Counted from the first letter of the stretch, positions 9,627-20,272 are shown. The stretch: DNA of 64,000 nt from Macrococcus brunensis (GCF_004359615.1 NZ_SCWA01000008.1:1-64000); one strand, 5' to 3'. Notes: a model not told the origin generated them from the sequence alone. Translations and numbers: made by a program.

Positions 9627-10991
9627 TTGGCAAAAACAAAAGTAACATTTGAATGTATGGCTTGTGGCTATCAGTCACCCAAATGGATGGGTAAGTGTCC
9701 GAACTGTGGTGCCTGGAATCAGATGGAAGAAGTCATTGAACATAAAGCCAAAGGGCCGAAGACGGCTATTACAGACACTTCTGCTAATCAGAAAGTAGAA
9801 AAGCTGAAAGATGTCACAAAAGAAACAACCCCAAGATCGACGACCTATATTAAAGAATTTGACCGTGTTCTGGGTGGGGGAATCGTTCCTGGTTCACTGA
9901 TTTTAATCGGTGGGGACCCGGGTATCGGTAAATCAACGCTCCTGCTGCAAGTCTGTGCGCTACTATCACAGCATGACAACGTGCTCTATATTTCTGGGGA
10001 GGAATCTGTCCGCCAGACCAAACTGCGTTCTGACCGACTTAGTGAAGACGCAGGAGAACTCAGTGTCTATGCTGAGACGAATCTGCAGATTATTCATGAG
10101 ACAGTCAAGAAAATTGAGCCGAAATTTCTGGTTATCGACTCTATCCAGACGATATTCCATCCAGAAGTCACTTCAGCACCGGGTTCTGTATCGCAAGTCC
10201 GTGAATGTACACAGGAGCTGCTTCGCATGGCTAAGTCCATGAACATCGCGACATTCATTGTCGGTCACGTGACGAAAGAAGGTCAGATTGCCGGACCGCG
10301 TCTACTCGAACATATGGTGGATACCGTTCTTTATTTCGAAGGCGATACACATCATAGTTACCGCATACTGCGCGCTGTAAAAAACAGGTTCGGTTCAACG
10401 AATGAAATGGGTATATTCGAGATGCGTCAAGCCGGTCTGAAAGAAGTACTTAACCCGTCTGAAATGTTCCTGGAAGAACGGACAAAAAATGTGGCCGGTT
10501 CTACTATTGTCGCGACGATGGAAGGCACAAGACCTCTACTTGTAGAAGTACAGGCACTTGTGACACCGACGTCATTCCATAATCCGCGCCGTACATCTAC
10601 AGGCATCGATCAGAACCGTCTCAGTCTATTAATGGCTGTCCTGGAGAAGAAGCAGGGACTCCTGCTGCAGCAACAGGATGCCTATATTAAAGTGGCAGGC
10701 GGGGTCAAACTGGATGAGCCGGCTGTCGATTTAAGCGTGGTCATCAGTATTGCTTCCAGCTTCAGCGACAAAGCAACGCGCGGCGATGACTGCTATATCG
10801 GTGAAGTAGGGCTGACAGGAGAAGTGAGACGGGTTGCACGTATAGAGCAACGTGTCCAGGAGGCAGCTAAACTTGGTTTTAAACGTGTGATTATCCCCAA
10901 AAATAATATCGGTGGCTGGGATTTTCCGCCAAACATCGAAATTTTGGGTATTACTAATATTGCGGAAGCAATTAGAATTGCTTTTAACTAA
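9627..10991 (+). CDS. radA: DNA repair protein RadA
   Basis: 454 residues, matching the S. aureus length. A C4 zinc finger (C10, C13, C24, C27), Walker [11 protein letters not shown] (95-104), the RadA-specific KNRFG motif, and a C-terminal Lon-like domain. RadA is a RecA-like hexameric branch-migration helicase in recombination. The start is TTG at 9627, supported by AGGAGG (9613-9618) and by the [15 protein letters not shown]-terminus; the longer frame from 9495 would begin inside clpC. Confidence 0.95.
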   Translation: MAKTKVTFECMACGYQSPKWMGKCPNCGAWNQMEEVIEHKAKGPKTAITDTSANQKVEKLKDVTKETTPRSTTYIKEFDRVLGGGIVPGSLILIGGDPGIGKSTLLLQVCALLSQHDNVLYISGEESVRQTKLRSDRLSEDAGELSVYAETNLQIIHETVKKIEPKFLVIDSIQTIFHPEVTSAPGSVSQVRECTQELLRMAKSMNIATFIVGHVTKEGQIAGPRLLEHMVDTVLYFEGDTHHSYRILRAVKNRFGSTNEMGIFEMRQAGLKEVLNPSEMFLEERTKNVAGSTIVATMEGTRPLLVEVQALVTPTSFHNPRRTSTGIDQNRLSLLMAVLEKKQGLLLQQQDAYIKVAGGVKLDEPAVDLSVVISIASSFSDKATRGDDCYIGEVGLTGEVRRVARIEQRVQEAAKLGFKRVIIPKNNIGGWDFPPNIEILGITNIAEAIRIAFN

Positions 10992-11005
10992 AGGGAGGTG
11001 AACAT

Positions 11006-12058
11006 ATGTTAAAACGTTTAATGACACTTGTTTTTATTGTTATTGGTGCTTCACTCGGTATTTTTATGGTGCCGGAAATTACGCGTATCTTTGATCTTAA
11101 ACTGCATCCCATACTGATGAACACCTATGTTGATGGCCTTTTAGGTATCATTGTCTTCATGTTATTATTTTACTGGCTTATTGATAAAGTCGTGGCGCTG
11201 ATTGAGAAAAGTGAAGGTTTACTTCTCAAAAGAAACTTGATGGAGATCATCTTTGCGACACTAGGAATGATGATCGGTCTGGCTATTGCCTCTATGATCA
11301 GTCTTATTCTTGTTTCGATCGGTTTTTCGCTTCTGCGTAATACGATCCCCATTATTCTGGCAGTTATTCTCGGTTATCTGGGCTTTCAGGTAGGGCTCAA
11401 GAAGCGTGAGGAGATTCAGAACATGCTGCCTGAACGATTACAGGGACAGAAACGAAAAGTAAACGATAGTTCTAAACTGCTGGATACATCGGCGATTATC
11501 GACGGGCGTATTTTAGAAATTGTGAAATGCGGTTTCCTGGATGGCACGATTATTGTGCCGCAAGGTGTTCTTGATGAATTGCAACTGATCGCAGACTCTA
11601 CAGACGGCCTCAAACGTGATAAAGGGCAAAGAGGACTGGATATTCTCGAGGCGCTGCGTCAATCTGACCATCCGGTTAAGATTGTTCCAGGACATAAGGA
11701 GATTCGTGAAGTTGATCAGCTGTTAGTGAAGATGGCAGCGGAGTCGAAAGCGAGCGTTATTACAACAGATTACAACTTAAATAAAGTCTGCCGTGTACAA
11801 GGGATTAAAGTGCTGAACGTCAATGATCTTTCTGAAGCAATCAAACCAGTCGTCCAGCAAGGCGATCGATTTAAACTGCTGATTACTAAGACTGGGAAAG
11901 AAGAAAATCAAGGTGTCGGTTATCTTGAAGATGGCACGATGGTTGTCGTCGATCATGCAAAACAGAATATCGGTGAGGAACATCAGGTAGAAGTGCAATC
12001 TATACTTCAGACGGCTTCAGGCAGAATTATTTTCACAAAGAAAGTAGCGGATAAATAA
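11006..12058 (+). CDS. yacL: PIN/TRAM-domain membrane protein YacL
   Basis: 350 residues: four N-terminal membrane helices (about residues 5-125), a PIN nuclease-like domain starting at LLDTSAIIDGRI with acidic metal-site residues, and a C-terminal TRAM domain (about 285-345, an RNA-binding fold). The family sits between radA and ispD/gltX in many Firmicutes; its biochemical role is not settled. RBS GGGAGGTG precedes the ATG, and the last base of the stop is the first base of ispD. Confidence 0.9.
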   Translation: MLKRLMTLVFIVIGASLGIFMVPEITRIFDLKLHPILMNTYVDGLLGIIVFMLLFYWLIDKVVALIEKSEGLLLKRNLMEIIFATLGMMIGLAIASMISLILVSIGFSLLRNTIPIILAVILGYLGFQVGLKKREEIQNMLPERLQGQKRKVNDSSKLLDTSAIIDGRILEIVKCGFLDGTIIVPQGVLDELQLIADSTDGLKRDKGQRGLDILEALRQSDHPVKIVPGHKEIREVDQLLVKMAAESKASVITTDYNLNKVCRVQGIKVLNVNDLSEAIKPVVQQGDRFKLLITKTGKEENQGVGYLEDGTMVVVDHAKQNIGEEHQVEVQSILQTASGRIIFTKKVADK

Positions 12059-12744
12059 TGTATACAGTTATTATTCCTGCAGCAGGACAAGGCAAAAGAA
12101 TGGGCAGCGATAAAAATAAAGTATTGCTTGAGCTGAAACACCGCCCTGTCATCTTTCATACTGTTTCGCGATTTGAGCAGGATACAAGTTGTAATGCGAT
12201 TTATCTGGCAGCGCGTCAGGAAGAACTGACAGAACTGACAGATATTCTTCAAGGATTCACAAAAGTGAAAGGGCTGGTGATCGGCGGCAGTGAAAGGCAG
12301 TACAGTATTCATAATGTGCTGAAGACGATTCCACCCTGCGCTGTTGTGATGGTGCATGATGCAGCTCGTCCCTTTGTTTCACATGAAACCTTGACGCAGC
12401 TTTATGACGGGGCCCTTGCAAGAAAAGCGGTTATTGCTGCTGTACAGGTTAAAGATACAATCAAAGTCGTCAATGAGCTGGTCATCGATCACACGCTTGA
12501 TAGAACGACACTCTGGCAGGTGCAGACACCTCAGGCCTTCACGTATGATCTGCTTCTGGAAGCCTACAATCAGGCAGAACGTGACGGCTTTCTCGGCACA
12601 GATGATGCCTCTCTTGTTGAACGTCTTGGACAGCCAGTTTCTGTTGTCGTCAGCGATTATGACAATATCAAACTCACGACGCCGGAAGATTTATATTTTG
12701 CTGAAGCGATCATGAAGAAAAGAGGGATAGAATGTTCAGAATAG
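12058..12744 (+). CDS. ispD: 2-C-methyl-D-erythritol 4-phosphate cytidylyltransferase
   Basis: 228 residues. IspD transfers CMP from CTP to MEP, third step of the MEP isoprenoid route. The nucleotide-binding signature [15 protein letters not shown] is at residues 6-20, and the VHDAARPFV motif is at about 98-106. The start overlaps the yacL stop by 1 nt and the end overlaps ispF by 13 nt, so all are translationally coupled. The TarI/TarI' paralogues of staphylococci are related but are not followed by ispF, so IspD is the better call. Confidence 0.93.
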   Translation: MYTVIIPAAGQGKRMGSDKNKVLLELKHRPVIFHTVSRFEQDTSCNAIYLAARQEELTELTDILQGFTKVKGLVIGGSERQYSIHNVLKTIPPCAVVMVHDAARPFVSHETLTQLYDGALARKAVIAAVQVKDTIKVVNELVIDHTLDRTTLWQVQTPQAFTYDLLLEAYNQAERDGFLGTDDASLVERLGQPVSVVVSDYDNIKLTTPEDLYFAEAIMKKRGIECSE

Positions 12745-13211
12745 GATTTGGTTACGACGTGCATCAACTGGTAGAAGGACGTCGGCTGGTCATCGGAGGG
12801 CTCGAAATTCCTCATACGAAAGGGCTACTCGGCCATAGTGACGCAGATGTACTGCTTCATGCGATTACAGACGCGATGCTCGGTGCCGCGGCTCTTGGTG
12901 ATATCGGCAAACTGTTCCCGGATACAGATATGGCATTTAAAGATGCGGATTCAAAAATCTTACTGACGGAATCATATAGAGCGGTTAAAGAAAAAGGGTA
13001 CACAATCGGCAATATTGATGCGACGATTGTAGCTGAAAAACCAAAGTTCCGTCCACACATTGATGCAATGCGTCAGGTTATTGCAGAATTACTTGAAACC
13101 GATATCGATCAGGTGAATATCAAAGCAACAACGAATGAGAAGATGGGTTACCTGGGCAGAGAAGAAGGAATTGCCGCTCAGGCTGTGGTATTATTGAATC
13201 AAACTAATTAA
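12732..13211 (+). CDS. ispF: 2-C-methyl-D-erythritol 2,4-cyclodiphosphate synthase
   Basis: 159 residues, usual family length. IspF forms ME-cPP with release of CMP. Metal ligands D8 and H10 (GYDVHQL) and H42 are seen, and the signature [11 protein letters not shown] is intact. Its presence beside ispD indicates a working MEP pathway, unlike S. aureus, which uses mevalonate. Stop at 13211; gltX begins 15 nt later. Confidence 0.95.
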   Translation: MFRIGFGYDVHQLVEGRRLVIGGLEIPHTKGLLGHSDADVLLHAITDAMLGAAALGDIGKLFPDTDMAFKDADSKILLTESYRAVKEKGYTIGNIDATIVAEKPKFRPHIDAMRQVIAELLETDIDQVNIKATTNEKMGYLGREEGIAAQAVVLLNQTN

Positions 13212-13226
13212 ATTGGAGTGACATAA

Positions 13227-14681
13227 ATGGATAAAGTAAGAGTCAGATATGCGCCGTCACCAACCGGCTTTCTGCACATCGGGAATGCTAGAACAGCATT
13301 ATTCAACTATTTATTTGCGAGACATCACGGCGGTGACTTCATCGTCCGTATAGAAGATACAGATACCGCTCGTAATGTGGAAGGCGGCGAAGAATCACAG
13401 CTCCGCTATCTTAAATGGTTAGGGCTTGAATGGGACGAATCAGTTGATAAAGACGGCGGCTACGGTCCTTATCGTCAGTCTGAACGTGCGCATATCTACA
13501 ATCCTATTGTGGAGCAGTTACTCGCTGAAGATAAAGCATACCGCTGCTATATGACATCTGAAGAATTAGAAGCAGAGCGCGAGGAACAGCAGGCACGCGG
13601 CGAGATGCCTCGCTACGGCGGACAGCACGCACATTTAACGAAGGAACAGGAAGAAGCCTTCATTGCTGAAGGACGTGAACCAAGTATCCGTTTCCGTGTG
13701 CCACAAGGCAAAACTTATACGTTCAATGACATGGTTAAAGGTGAAGTGTCATTCGAATCTGACGGCATCGGTGACTGGGTCATCGTAAAGAAAGACGGCA
13801 TTCCGACATATAACTTCGCAGTAGCAATCGATGATCACTTCATGGAGATTTCTCATGTTATTCGCGGTGATGACCACATTTCCAACACGCCTAAACAGAT
13901 GATGATCTATGAGGCGCTCGGTTATGAAATCCCCACGTTCGGGCACATGACGTTAATCGTCAATGAAGAACGCAAAAAACTATCTAAACGAGACGGCTCT
14001 ATCATTCAGTTTATCGAGCAGTATCATGATTTAGGTTACCTGCCAGAAGCATTGTTCAATTTCATTGGCTTACTTGGCTGGTCGCCAGTCGGTGAAGAAG
14101 AGATCTTCTCTAAAGAACAGTTCATTGAAATGTTTGACGAGAACCGTCTGAGCAAATCACCTGCTTTCTTTGATAAAGTAAAACTCGCCTGGATCAATAA
14201 CCAGTATATGAAAGAAAAAGATCTGGATACAGTCTTCGAAATGACACTGCCTCACATGGAAAAAGCAGAACTTATTTCAGCGAATCCATCAGAAGAAGAA
14301 TTGAAGTGGGCTAAAAGTTTAGTGGAACTTTACCAGCAGCAGATGAGCTATGCAGGCGAAATCGTCGAACTGTCTGAACTGTTCTTCAAGGATGAATTAC
14401 AACTGAGTGACGAAGCGACTGAAGTGGTAAACGGTGAACAAGTACCTGAACTGATGCGTGCCTTAAAAGAGAAGCTGAATGAACTTGAAACGTTTGATGC
14501 AGCATCGATTAAAGGGGCGATTAAAGCTGTACAGAAAGAAACAGGCATTAAAGGTAAAAACTTATTTATGCCGATTCGTGTAGTGGTCTCTGGACAGACA
14601 CACGGTCCGGAACTGCCGAACACAATGGAACTGCTGGGTAAAGAGAAAGTACTTGAACGCATCGCACCTTACACAGTATAA
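13227..14681 (+). CDS. gltX: Glutamyl-tRNA synthetase
   Basis: 484 residues, class I synthetase. HIGH-type motif FLHIGNAR near residue 16 and KMSKS-type motif KKLSKRDGS at about residue 250. In this lineage the enzyme is normally nondiscriminating and also charges tRNA-Gln, with GatCAB correcting the product; that is family knowledge, not visible here. A promoter for the downstream cysE T-box transcript lies inside its last 30 nt. Confidence 0.97.
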   Translation: MDKVRVRYAPSPTGFLHIGNARTALFNYLFARHHGGDFIVRIEDTDTARNVEGGEESQLRYLKWLGLEWDESVDKDGGYGPYRQSERAHIYNPIVEQLLAEDKAYRCYMTSEELEAEREEQQARGEMPRYGGQHAHLTKEQEEAFIAEGREPSIRFRVPQGKTYTFNDMVKGEVSFESDGIGDWVIVKKDGIPTYNFAVAIDDHFMEISHVIRGDDHISNTPKQMMIYEALGYEIPTFGHMTLIVNEERKKLSKRDGSIIQFIEQYHDLGYLPEALFNFIGLLGWSPVGEEEIFSKEQFIEMFDENRLSKSPAFFDKVKLAWINNQYMKEKDLDTVFEMTLPHMEKAELISANPSEEELKWAKSLVELYQQQMSYAGEIVELSELFFKDELQLSDEATEVVNGEQVPELMRALKEKLNELETFDAASIKGAIKAVQKETGIKGKNLFMPIRVVVSGQTHGPELPNTMELLGKEKVLERIAPYTV

Positions 14682-14682
14682 T
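14653..14682 (+). promoter_or_regulatory. Promoter of the cysE T-box transcript, inside the gltX 3' end
   Basis: TTGAAC (14653-14658), 18-nt spacer, TATAAT (14677-14682), ending 1 nt past the gltX stop. Initiation is expected near 14690, exactly where the T-box leader begins. Confidence 0.72.
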
Positions 14683-14689
14683 AACGATT

Positions 14690-14888
14690 AGATAGGAAGA
14701 CAGAGTAAATGATGAATGTCCAGTAGAGAGCGTCTGGCTGGTGAAAAGACGTGGCAGGATTGATTGAATGCACCTTCCGTAACTAACTTCATACTTAAAT
14801 GAGTGAATGGCTCTGCCATTTGAAGAAGAGTGGAACCGTGTTGATGACAGACACCTCTGACGTTAAATCGTCTGAGGTGTCTTTTTAT
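14690..14888 (+). promoter_or_regulatory. T-box leader, cysteine-specific, for cysE-cysS
   Basis: Stem I marks AGAGAGC and GGCTGGTGAAA (14724-14748), a TGC specifier candidate in GAATGCACC (14769-14771), the T-box core GTGGAACCGTG (14830-14840), and a terminator GACACCTC..GAGGTGTC with T5 (14850-14886). Uncharged tRNA-Cys should stabilise the antiterminator and allow cysE-cysS expression. The TGC assignment matches the downstream genes but rests on reading, not folding. Confidence 0.9.
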
Positions 14889-14907
14889 TTTAAGGGGATG
14901 GTGAATC

Positions 14908-15549
14908 ATGTTCGCAAGAATTAAAGAGGATATTGCGATGGTATTTGAACAGGATCCGGCGGCGAGAAGCAGTGTCGAAGTGTTCCTGACTTATTCAGGT
15001 CTGCATGCAATCTGGTGGCACTTGGTCGCCCACAAACTTTATAACAGAAAACGCTTCTTCTCTGCCCGAGTCATCAGTCAGATATCCAGATTTATGACAG
15101 GTATCGAGATACATCCTGGTGCTAAAATCGGACGCAGACTGTTTATTGACCATGGTATGGGTATTGTAATCGGGGAGACTTGCACCATTGGCGATAATGT
15201 GACGATTTATCAAGGCGTCACGCTCGGTGGAACGGGTAAAGAATCAGGCAAACGACATCCCGATATCGGCAATAACGTCTTGATTGCAGCAGGCGCTAAA
15301 GTACTTGGGAATATTCAGGTCGGCAATAACGTCAACGTAGGCGCAAACTCTGTCGTGCTGAGAAATGTCCCTGACTACTGTACGGTTGTCGGGATCCCGG
15401 GCCATATCGTCAAGCAGCACGGCAAACGTGTAGGTAAGAGCTTTGACCATACAAAATTACCAGATCCATTGTATGAGAAACTAAAAGAACTTGAACGCCA
15501 TATCGACGGCGTGAAGAATGGAGAGATTATTGATGATTACATTATATAA
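14908..15549 (+). CDS. cysE: Serine O-acetyltransferase
   Basis: 213 residues. CysE makes O-acetylserine from serine and acetyl-CoA, first step of cysteine synthesis. The left-handed beta-helix hexapeptide repeats are clear from about residue 68 ([15 protein letters not shown]) to 165, including the catalytic His in [10 protein letters not shown]. It is controlled by the upstream Cys T-box together with cysS, whose start lies 17 nt inside this gene. Confidence 0.95.
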   Translation: MFARIKEDIAMVFEQDPAARSSVEVFLTYSGLHAIWWHLVAHKLYNRKRFFSARVISQISRFMTGIEIHPGAKIGRRLFIDHGMGIVIGETCTIGDNVTIYQGVTLGGTGKESGKRHPDIGNNVLIAAGAKVLGNIQVGNNVNVGANSVVLRNVPDYCTVVGIPGHIVKQHGKRVGKSFDHTKLPDPLYEKLKELERHIDGVKNGEIIDDYII

Positions 15550-16927
15550 TACGCTGACCCGTAAGAAGGAACCGTTTGTACCACTTGAAGAAGGCAAAGT
15601 GAAAATGTATGTCTGCGGACCGACCGTCTACAACTATATCCATATCGGTAATGCACGTCCTGCTATCAGTTTTGATGTAGTCCGTCGTTACTTTGAATAT
15701 AAAGGTTATGAGGTCAATTATGTCTCAAACTTTACAGATGTGGACGATAAATTAATCAAGGCAGCGAAAGAACTGGGTTCAACGGTTCCTGAAGTCGCTG
15801 ACCGCTTTATCGAAGCATACTTTGAGGATACACAGGCACTGAACTGCAAGCCTGCAACGGCGCATCCACGAGTGATGGATCATATGGATGACATCATCGT
15901 CTTTATCGACACGCTGATTGATAAGGGCTATGCATACGAAAGTGGCGGTGACGTTTACTTCCGTACGAGAAAGTTCGACGGCTACGGTAAACTCAGTCAG
16001 CAGTCTATCGATGAGCTGAAAGTCGGCGCGCGTATTCAGCAAGGTGAACTGAAAGATGATGCCCTTGACTTTGCGCTCTGGAAAGCGGCTAAACCAGGTG
16101 AAATTAAATGGACAAGTCCATGGGGTGAAGGGCGACCAGGCTGGCATATAGAATGCTCAGTAATGGCACGTAAGATGCTCGGCGATACGATTGATATCCA
16201 TGCGGGCGGCAGTGACCTCGCATTCCCGCACCATGAGAATGAAATCGCGCAGTCAGAAGCACATAATGATAAAACATTTGCGCGTTACTGGATGCATAAC
16301 GGTTTCATCAATATCGATAACGAGAAGATGAGTAAATCGCTCGGTAACTTTATTCTAGTACATGACATCATCAAAGAAGTAGACCCGGATGTGCTTAGAT
16401 TCTTTATGATCAGTGTCCACTACCGTAACCCGATCAACTACAACATGGAGCTTGTGGCGAGCGCGAAAGCAGGTCTTGAACGTATTCAGCATGCTTATCA
16501 GGCGTTAAAAGAACGTCAGGCGATGTCTGTTGATATTGCTGATGATCAGACTGTTATTGAAGACATCAATCAGATTCTTGGCCGTTTTGAAGAAGCGATG
16601 GACGACGATTTCAATACCGCAAATGCAGTGACAAGCTGGTATGAGCTCGCTAAGCTTGCAAATGTCTATAATCAACGTACGACAACCGATCAGGCCGTGA
16701 TCAGCCGCTTTATCGAAGTATTCGAGGCAATCAGCGGCGTCCTCGGGGTAACGCTCGATAAAAAAGAAGAACTGCTTGATGCGGATATCGAAGCACTGAT
16801 CGAAGAACGTCAGACAGCAAGAAAGAATAAAGACTTTGCCCGTGCTGATGAAATCCGTGACTTGCTGAAAGACAAGAACATCATTCTTGAAGATACAGCG
16901 CAAGGCGTGAGATTCCGTCGTGGCTAA
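15533..16927 (+). CDS. cysS: Cysteinyl-tRNA synthetase
   Basis: 464 residues, class I. Motif HIGN is in [12 protein letters not shown] near residue 38, and KMSKS is present as [10 protein letters not shown]. The zinc ligands include the CGPTVYN cysteine and a later GWHIECS cysteine. I chose the ATG at 15533 (GGAGAG 6 nt upstream) over 15518. Overlaps cysE and mrnC, so coupling through the T-box operon is expected. Confidence 0.96.
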   Translation: MITLYNTLTRKKEPFVPLEEGKVKMYVCGPTVYNYIHIGNARPAISFDVVRRYFEYKGYEVNYVSNFTDVDDKLIKAAKELGSTVPEVADRFIEAYFEDTQALNCKPATAHPRVMDHMDDIIVFIDTLIDKGYAYESGGDVYFRTRKFDGYGKLSQQSIDELKVGARIQQGELKDDALDFALWKAAKPGEIKWTSPWGEGRPGWHIECSVMARKMLGDTIDIHAGGSDLAFPHHENEIAQSEAHNDKTFARYWMHNGFINIDNEKMSKSLGNFILVHDIIKEVDPDVLRFFMISVHYRNPINYNMELVASAKAGLERIQHAYQALKERQAMSVDIADDQTVIEDINQILGRFEEAMDDDFNTANAVTSWYELAKLANVYNQRTTTDQAVISRFIEVFEAISGVLGVTLDKKEELLDADIEALIEERQTARKNKDFARADEIRDLLKDKNIILEDTAQGVRFRRG

Positions 16928-17321
16928 TCAGGCGCATCTATATAATCCGCTCACTTTAGCCTATTTAGGTGATGCTTTGCTTGATCTGCATATCAGAACG
17001 CATGTCATCATGAAACTGCAGGCGAAGCCGAACACGTTACATCGTGCATCGACGTTCTATGTCTCAGCAAAGAGTCAGGCACAGACATTCGATGCCCTTG
17101 TCGCTGAAGCGTACTTTACGGAAGCGGAGCACGACGTCCTGATGAGAGGACGGAACGCAAAGAGCCATACGAAAGCTAAAAATACAGATGTTCTGACTTA
17201 TAAGAAGAGTACAGCACTTGAAGCGGTCATCGGCTACCTGAAACTTTCAGGAGAAGAAGAACGGCTTCAGGCTCTGCTTGATAAAATAGTTGAACTCTGC
17301 GAGGAGAGAGAACCGAAATGA
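16920..17321 (+). CDS. mrnC: Mini-ribonuclease III
   Basis: 133 residues: only the RNase III catalytic fold, without the double-stranded RNA-binding domain, as expected for the enzyme that matures 23S rRNA ends in Firmicutes. The conserved catalytic segment [12 protein letters not shown] is near residue 15. GTG start at 16920, overlapping cysS by 8 nt. The end overlaps rlmB by 4 nt. Confidence 0.93.
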   Translation: MANQAHLYNPLTLAYLGDALLDLHIRTHVIMKLQAKPNTLHRASTFYVSAKSQAQTFDALVAEAYFTEAEHDVLMRGRNAKSHTKAKNTDVLTYKKSTALEAVIGYLKLSGEEERLQALLDKIVELCEEREPK

Positions 17322-18052
17322 ATGAAGATATCATTGTAGGTCGCCATGCGGTCAAAAGTGCAGCGCAGTCTGACCGTGAAATCAATAAAGTATATATTCA
17401 GGAAGGCATCAATAAACAGCAGATTAAACCGATTCTGGATATTTTAAAAGAACGTAAAATCATGGTGCAGCAGGTCCCTAAAAATAAACTGGACCAGATG
17501 AGTGACGTGCCTCACCAAGGCATCGCAGCACAGATTTCACCATACGAATATACAGAACTCGAGGATTTCCTGGAGACTGTTCAAGGGAAACTATCTACGC
17601 TGATGATTCTGGATGGACTGGAAGATCCGCATAATCTGGGTTCTATTATACGAACTGCTGACGCAATCGGTGTTGATGGTGTCATCATTCCGAAGCGCCG
17701 TTCTGTCACACTCAATTCTACAGTCGTTAAAGCATCGACGGGTGCAATTGAACATGTACCTGTTATGCGCGTGACGAATCTTGCGCAGACAATTGACAGA
17801 CTGAAAGAAGCAGGATTCTGGGTCTGCGGTACAGATGCCAAGAAGTCTGTTGACTATCGTCAGATGGATGCGGGGATGCCTCTTGCTATCGTCATAGGCT
17901 CTGAAGGCGAAGGGATGAGCCGATTAGTGAAAGATAAATGTGATTTTCTTGTCCATCTACCGATGATCGGACATGTGAACAGCTTAAATGCTTCAGTTGC
18001 AGCGAGTCTTCTGATGTATGAAGTTTATAGAAAGCGCACACCGCTTGATTGA
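17318..18052 (+). CDS. rlmB: 23S rRNA (guanosine-2'-O)-methyltransferase RlmB
   Basis: 244 residues, SPOUT-class. An N-terminal substrate-binding domain ([11 protein letters not shown]) is followed by the SpoU domain, with knot motifs [27 protein letters not shown] and [16 protein letters not shown]. The family 2'-O-methylates G2251 (E. coli numbering) of 23S rRNA. Translationally coupled to both neighbours. Confidence 0.93.
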   Translation: MNEDIIVGRHAVKSAAQSDREINKVYIQEGINKQQIKPILDILKERKIMVQQVPKNKLDQMSDVPHQGIAAQISPYEYTELEDFLETVQGKLSTLMILDGLEDPHNLGSIIRTADAIGVDGVIIPKRRSVTLNSTVVKASTGAIEHVPVMRVTNLAQTIDRLKEAGFWVCGTDAKKSVDYRQMDAGMPLAIVIGSEGEGMSRLVKDKCDFLVHLPMIGHVNSLNASVAASLLMYEVYRKRTPLD

Positions 18053-18570
18053 TGAAAACACATTATACGATCATCGACGGTTATAACGTCATCGGTCAAA
18101 GCGAGGAACTGAAGGAAGTGGCAAAGGAATCGCTGGAAGAAGCCCGCAAGACGCTCTTGCTCTGGCTCGTGAACTATAATGCTAGACAGCAGACGAAACT
18201 GATGTGTGTCTTTGATGCCTACAATACAAATGGCGTGGAATCAAAGGAGTACTTTCACGGTATTCATGTCATCTACTCAAAGAGAGATGAAACAGCAGAC
18301 GCTGTCATTGAACGACTCGTCTATGATCTGTATGATAAGCACATCACGCGTATCACTGTCGTAACGAGCGACTTATCCGAACAGCATACGATTTTTGGGT
18401 CAGGTGCCCTCAGGATTTCTTCAAGAGAATTTCTCCTTGAATTACAGGAAGAGAAAGTACTGCTGGAACGGGAATTACTAGATATCAACGAAGATAAACC
18501 ACGCATACGCATCTCTATTGATGAAGAAACAAAAGAGCGCCTTGAAGCATTAAGAAGAGGGTATAAGTAA
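18052..18570 (+). CDS. rae1: Ribosome-associated endoribonuclease Rae1 (YacP, NYN/PIN domain)
   Basis: 172 residues with an NYN/PIN-like fold: IIDGYNVIGQ at the N-terminus carries the first acidic residue, followed by VFDAYNT and RDETADAVIERL with further acidic positions. The B. subtilis homologue cleaves mRNA in the ribosomal A site. TGATG overlap with rlmB sets the start at 18052. Last gene of the cys T-box transcript; no clear terminator follows, so read-through toward sigH is possible. Confidence 0.88.
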   Translation: MKTHYTIIDGYNVIGQSEELKEVAKESLEEARKTLLLWLVNYNARQQTKLMCVFDAYNTNGVESKEYFHGIHVIYSKRDETADAVIERLVYDLYDKHITRITVVTSDLSEQHTIFGSGALRISSREFLLELQEEKVLLERELLDINEDKPRIRISIDEETKERLEALRRGYK

Positions 18571-18593
18571 ATATTTTATCTTAATGGTAACAA

Positions 18594-18622
18594 TTGTAAA
18601 AGTGTATTCAGCATTGTAGAAT
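18594..18622 (+). promoter_or_regulatory. Promoter upstream of sigH
   Basis: TTGTAA (18594-18599), 17-nt spacer, TAGAAT (18617-18622), 22 nt before the GTG start. Confidence 0.6.
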
Positions 18623-18644
18623 AAAAAGAAAAAAGAGGTATTCT

Positions 18645-19259
18645 GTGGATATTCTACTGCTGTATATTTTTGAAAACCCTGCTGATTATCATGCTGAAAG
18701 TGATGAAAGTCTTGTCTCAAAAATCAATACGGGCAGTGAAGCAGCCTTTGAAACATTGACGGCCCGTTTAAAGCCTCTTATTCTACATTGCAGCAGCCGT
18801 TATCCGCATCTAGATAAACAGGAAGTCTATCAGGATGCGCTCATTCTGCTGTACCATTCAGCGCTAAAATTTAACGAAGAAAAATGCGGTAGTTTCAGAC
18901 CCTACTACTTAAAGGTCCTGCACTACCGATTGATTGACTGGGCGAGGAAAAACCGCCAGTATCGTTTATCCATCAGTATGCAGCAGCCCATCCATGAACA
19001 GGTCTCTGAACAGACTCTGGAAGAAACACTTAGTGACTTAAAGCCTTCACCTGAGAGTGATAGTATTTATAAGGAATTATGGTTGCTCATCAATCCGGTT
19101 ACGCTCGGCTTAAGTCCATTTGAGTATAAGCTGCTAAAACACCTGCTCGACGGACGGGATCTCGTTGAAGTAATGGAGCAGGAAAAGAAGTCAGAACGCG
19201 TTGTCAGAAACGCGCATGCAAGACTCAGAAGAAAGGTTCTCTCCCAGTTGATGCGTTGA
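18645..19259 (+). CDS. sigH: Sigma factor SigH-like (sigma-70 family)
   Basis: 204 residues. Region 2 (about 15-95) includes YQDALILLYHSALKFN and YYLKVLHYRLIDWAR, the core-binding and -10 recognition helices. A short region-4-like helix-turn-helix follows (about 150-200, ending RVVRNAHARLRRKV). Its place between rae1 and rpmG-secE-nusG is the conserved position of sigH, which in staphylococci drives competence genes. GTG start at 18645 with AGAGGT upstream. Sequence is divergent, so the call leans on synteny. Confidence 0.82.
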   Translation: MDILLLYIFENPADYHAESDESLVSKINTGSEAAFETLTARLKPLILHCSSRYPHLDKQEVYQDALILLYHSALKFNEEKCGSFRPYYLKVLHYRLIDWARKNRQYRLSISMQQPIHEQVSEQTLEETLSDLKPSPESDSIYKELWLLINPVTLGLSPFEYKLLKHLLDGRDLVEVMEQEKKSERVVRNAHARLRRKVLSQLMR

Positions 19260-19284
19260 CAATTAATTCTTTAGGTTTTATATT
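19256..19284 (+). promoter_or_regulatory. Promoter of rpmG-secE-nusG
   Basis: TTGACA (19256-19261), 17-nt spacer, TATATT (19279-19284). It overlaps the sigH stop codon. Confidence 0.72.
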
Positions 19285-19307
19285 AAATAAGATTAAGGTG
19301 AGTTAAA

Positions 19308-19448
19308 GTGAAAAAAGTAGCGATGAACTGTTCGAGATGCGGCAGCAGAAATTATACGGCGACAAAACAGGATTCAGCAGTAAGGCTGGAACTGAAAAAA
19401 TACTGTAAGACTTGCGATGCACATACGATGCACAAAGAGTCAATTTAG
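19308..19448 (+). CDS. rpmG: Ribosomal protein L33
   Basis: 46 residues starting at GTG 19308: MKKVAMNCSRCGSRNY at the N-terminus and KKYCKTCDAHTMHKES at the C-terminus. Two CxxC pairs (CSRC, CKTC) form the zinc ribbon of the zinc-binding L33 type. It lies upstream of secE as in other Bacillales. RBS AAGGTGAG precedes it. The stop is 11 nt before the secE start. Confidence 0.93.
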   Translation: MKKVAMNCSRCGSRNYTATKQDSAVRLELKKYCKTCDAHTMHKESI

Positions 19449-19459
19449 GAGGCAATATC

Positions 19460-19636
19460 ATGCAGAAAGAAAATTTCTTCCAGGGTGTCATATCAGAGAT
19501 GAAAAAAACGACTTGGCCGACCGGCAAAGAAGTCGTTCGTGATACAACAATCGTTGTACTTACGGTTTTATTCTTTATTTTATTCTTTTATGCAGTCGAT
19601 TTAGGTATCACAGAACTAATCAAGTTAATTAATTAA
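19460..19636 (+). CDS. secE: Preprotein translocase subunit SecE
   Basis: 58 residues, the short single-helix form typical of Gram-positives. A cytoplasmic amphipathic helix with the conserved EMKKTTWPTGKEV motif is followed by one membrane helix (about residues 30-52). ATG at 19460 follows TTAGGAGGC. Part of SecYEG in the membrane. Followed by nusG 11 nt downstream. Confidence 0.95.
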   Translation: MQKENFFQGVISEMKKTTWPTGKEVVRDTTIVVLTVLFFILFFYAVDLGITELIKLIN

Positions 19637-19647
19637 GGAGGCACATC

Positions 19648-20193
19648 ATGTCAGAAGAAAGTAAAAAGCATTGGTATGCGGTTCATACGTATTCCGGGTA
19701 CGAAAATAAGGTCAAAGATAACTTGGAAAAACGTCTTGAATCCATGAACATGCAGGATCAAATCTTCCGCGTTGTGATTCCTGAAGAAGAAGAAACAACG
19801 ATTAAAGATGGTAAACGTAAAACATCACTCAAAAAAACATTCCCAGGGTACGTATTAGTAGAACTTGTGATGACAGATGAATCATGGTACGTCGTGCGTA
19901 ATACACCAGGTGTAACAGGTTTTGTCGGGTCAGCAGGCGCAGGTTCTAAGCCAAACCCATTATTGCCGGAAGAAGCGAAATTTATCCTGAAATCAATGGG
20001 TATGGCAGAGAAGACCATTGATGTTGAACTTGAAGTGGGCGAACAGGTCCGTATTACAACAGGTCCATTTACTAATCAGGTAGGCGAAATCAAAGAGATG
20101 GATGCTGAAAAATATAAGTTAACGGTTCTTGTTGAATTATTCGGCCGTGAGACACCGGTTGAAGTAGAATTTGATCAAGTTGAAAAATTATAA
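19648..20193 (+). CDS. nusG: Transcription antitermination factor NusG
   Basis: 181 residues. The NGN domain (about 8-110, WYAVHTYSGYENKV and FPGYVLVEL) binds the RNA polymerase clamp, and the KOW domain (about 128-180, GPFTNQVGEI) contacts ribosome or Rho partners. RBS AAGGAGGC precedes the ATG. Conserved secE-nusG pair. Confidence 0.96.
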   Translation: MSEESKKHWYAVHTYSGYENKVKDNLEKRLESMNMQDQIFRVVIPEEEETTIKDGKRKTSLKKTFPGYVLVELVMTDESWYVVRNTPGVTGFVGSAGAGSKPNPLLPEEAKFILKSMGMAEKTIDVELEVGEQVRITTGPFTNQVGEIKEMDAEKYKLTVLVELFGRETPVEVEFDQVEKL

Positions 20194-20212
20194 TAAAAAA
20201 TTAAAATATACA

Positions 20213-20242
20213 CTTGAAAAATAGTTTGAGAAATGATATTAT
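20213..20242 (+). promoter_or_regulatory. Promoter of rplK-rplA
   Basis: TTGAAA (20213-20218), 18-nt spacer, TATTAT (20237-20242). It leaves an 80-nt leader that holds the L1-site mimic. Confidence 0.65.
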
Positions 20243-20272
20243 CTTAGGGTCGTGTCTAAACACGATTGTTGA

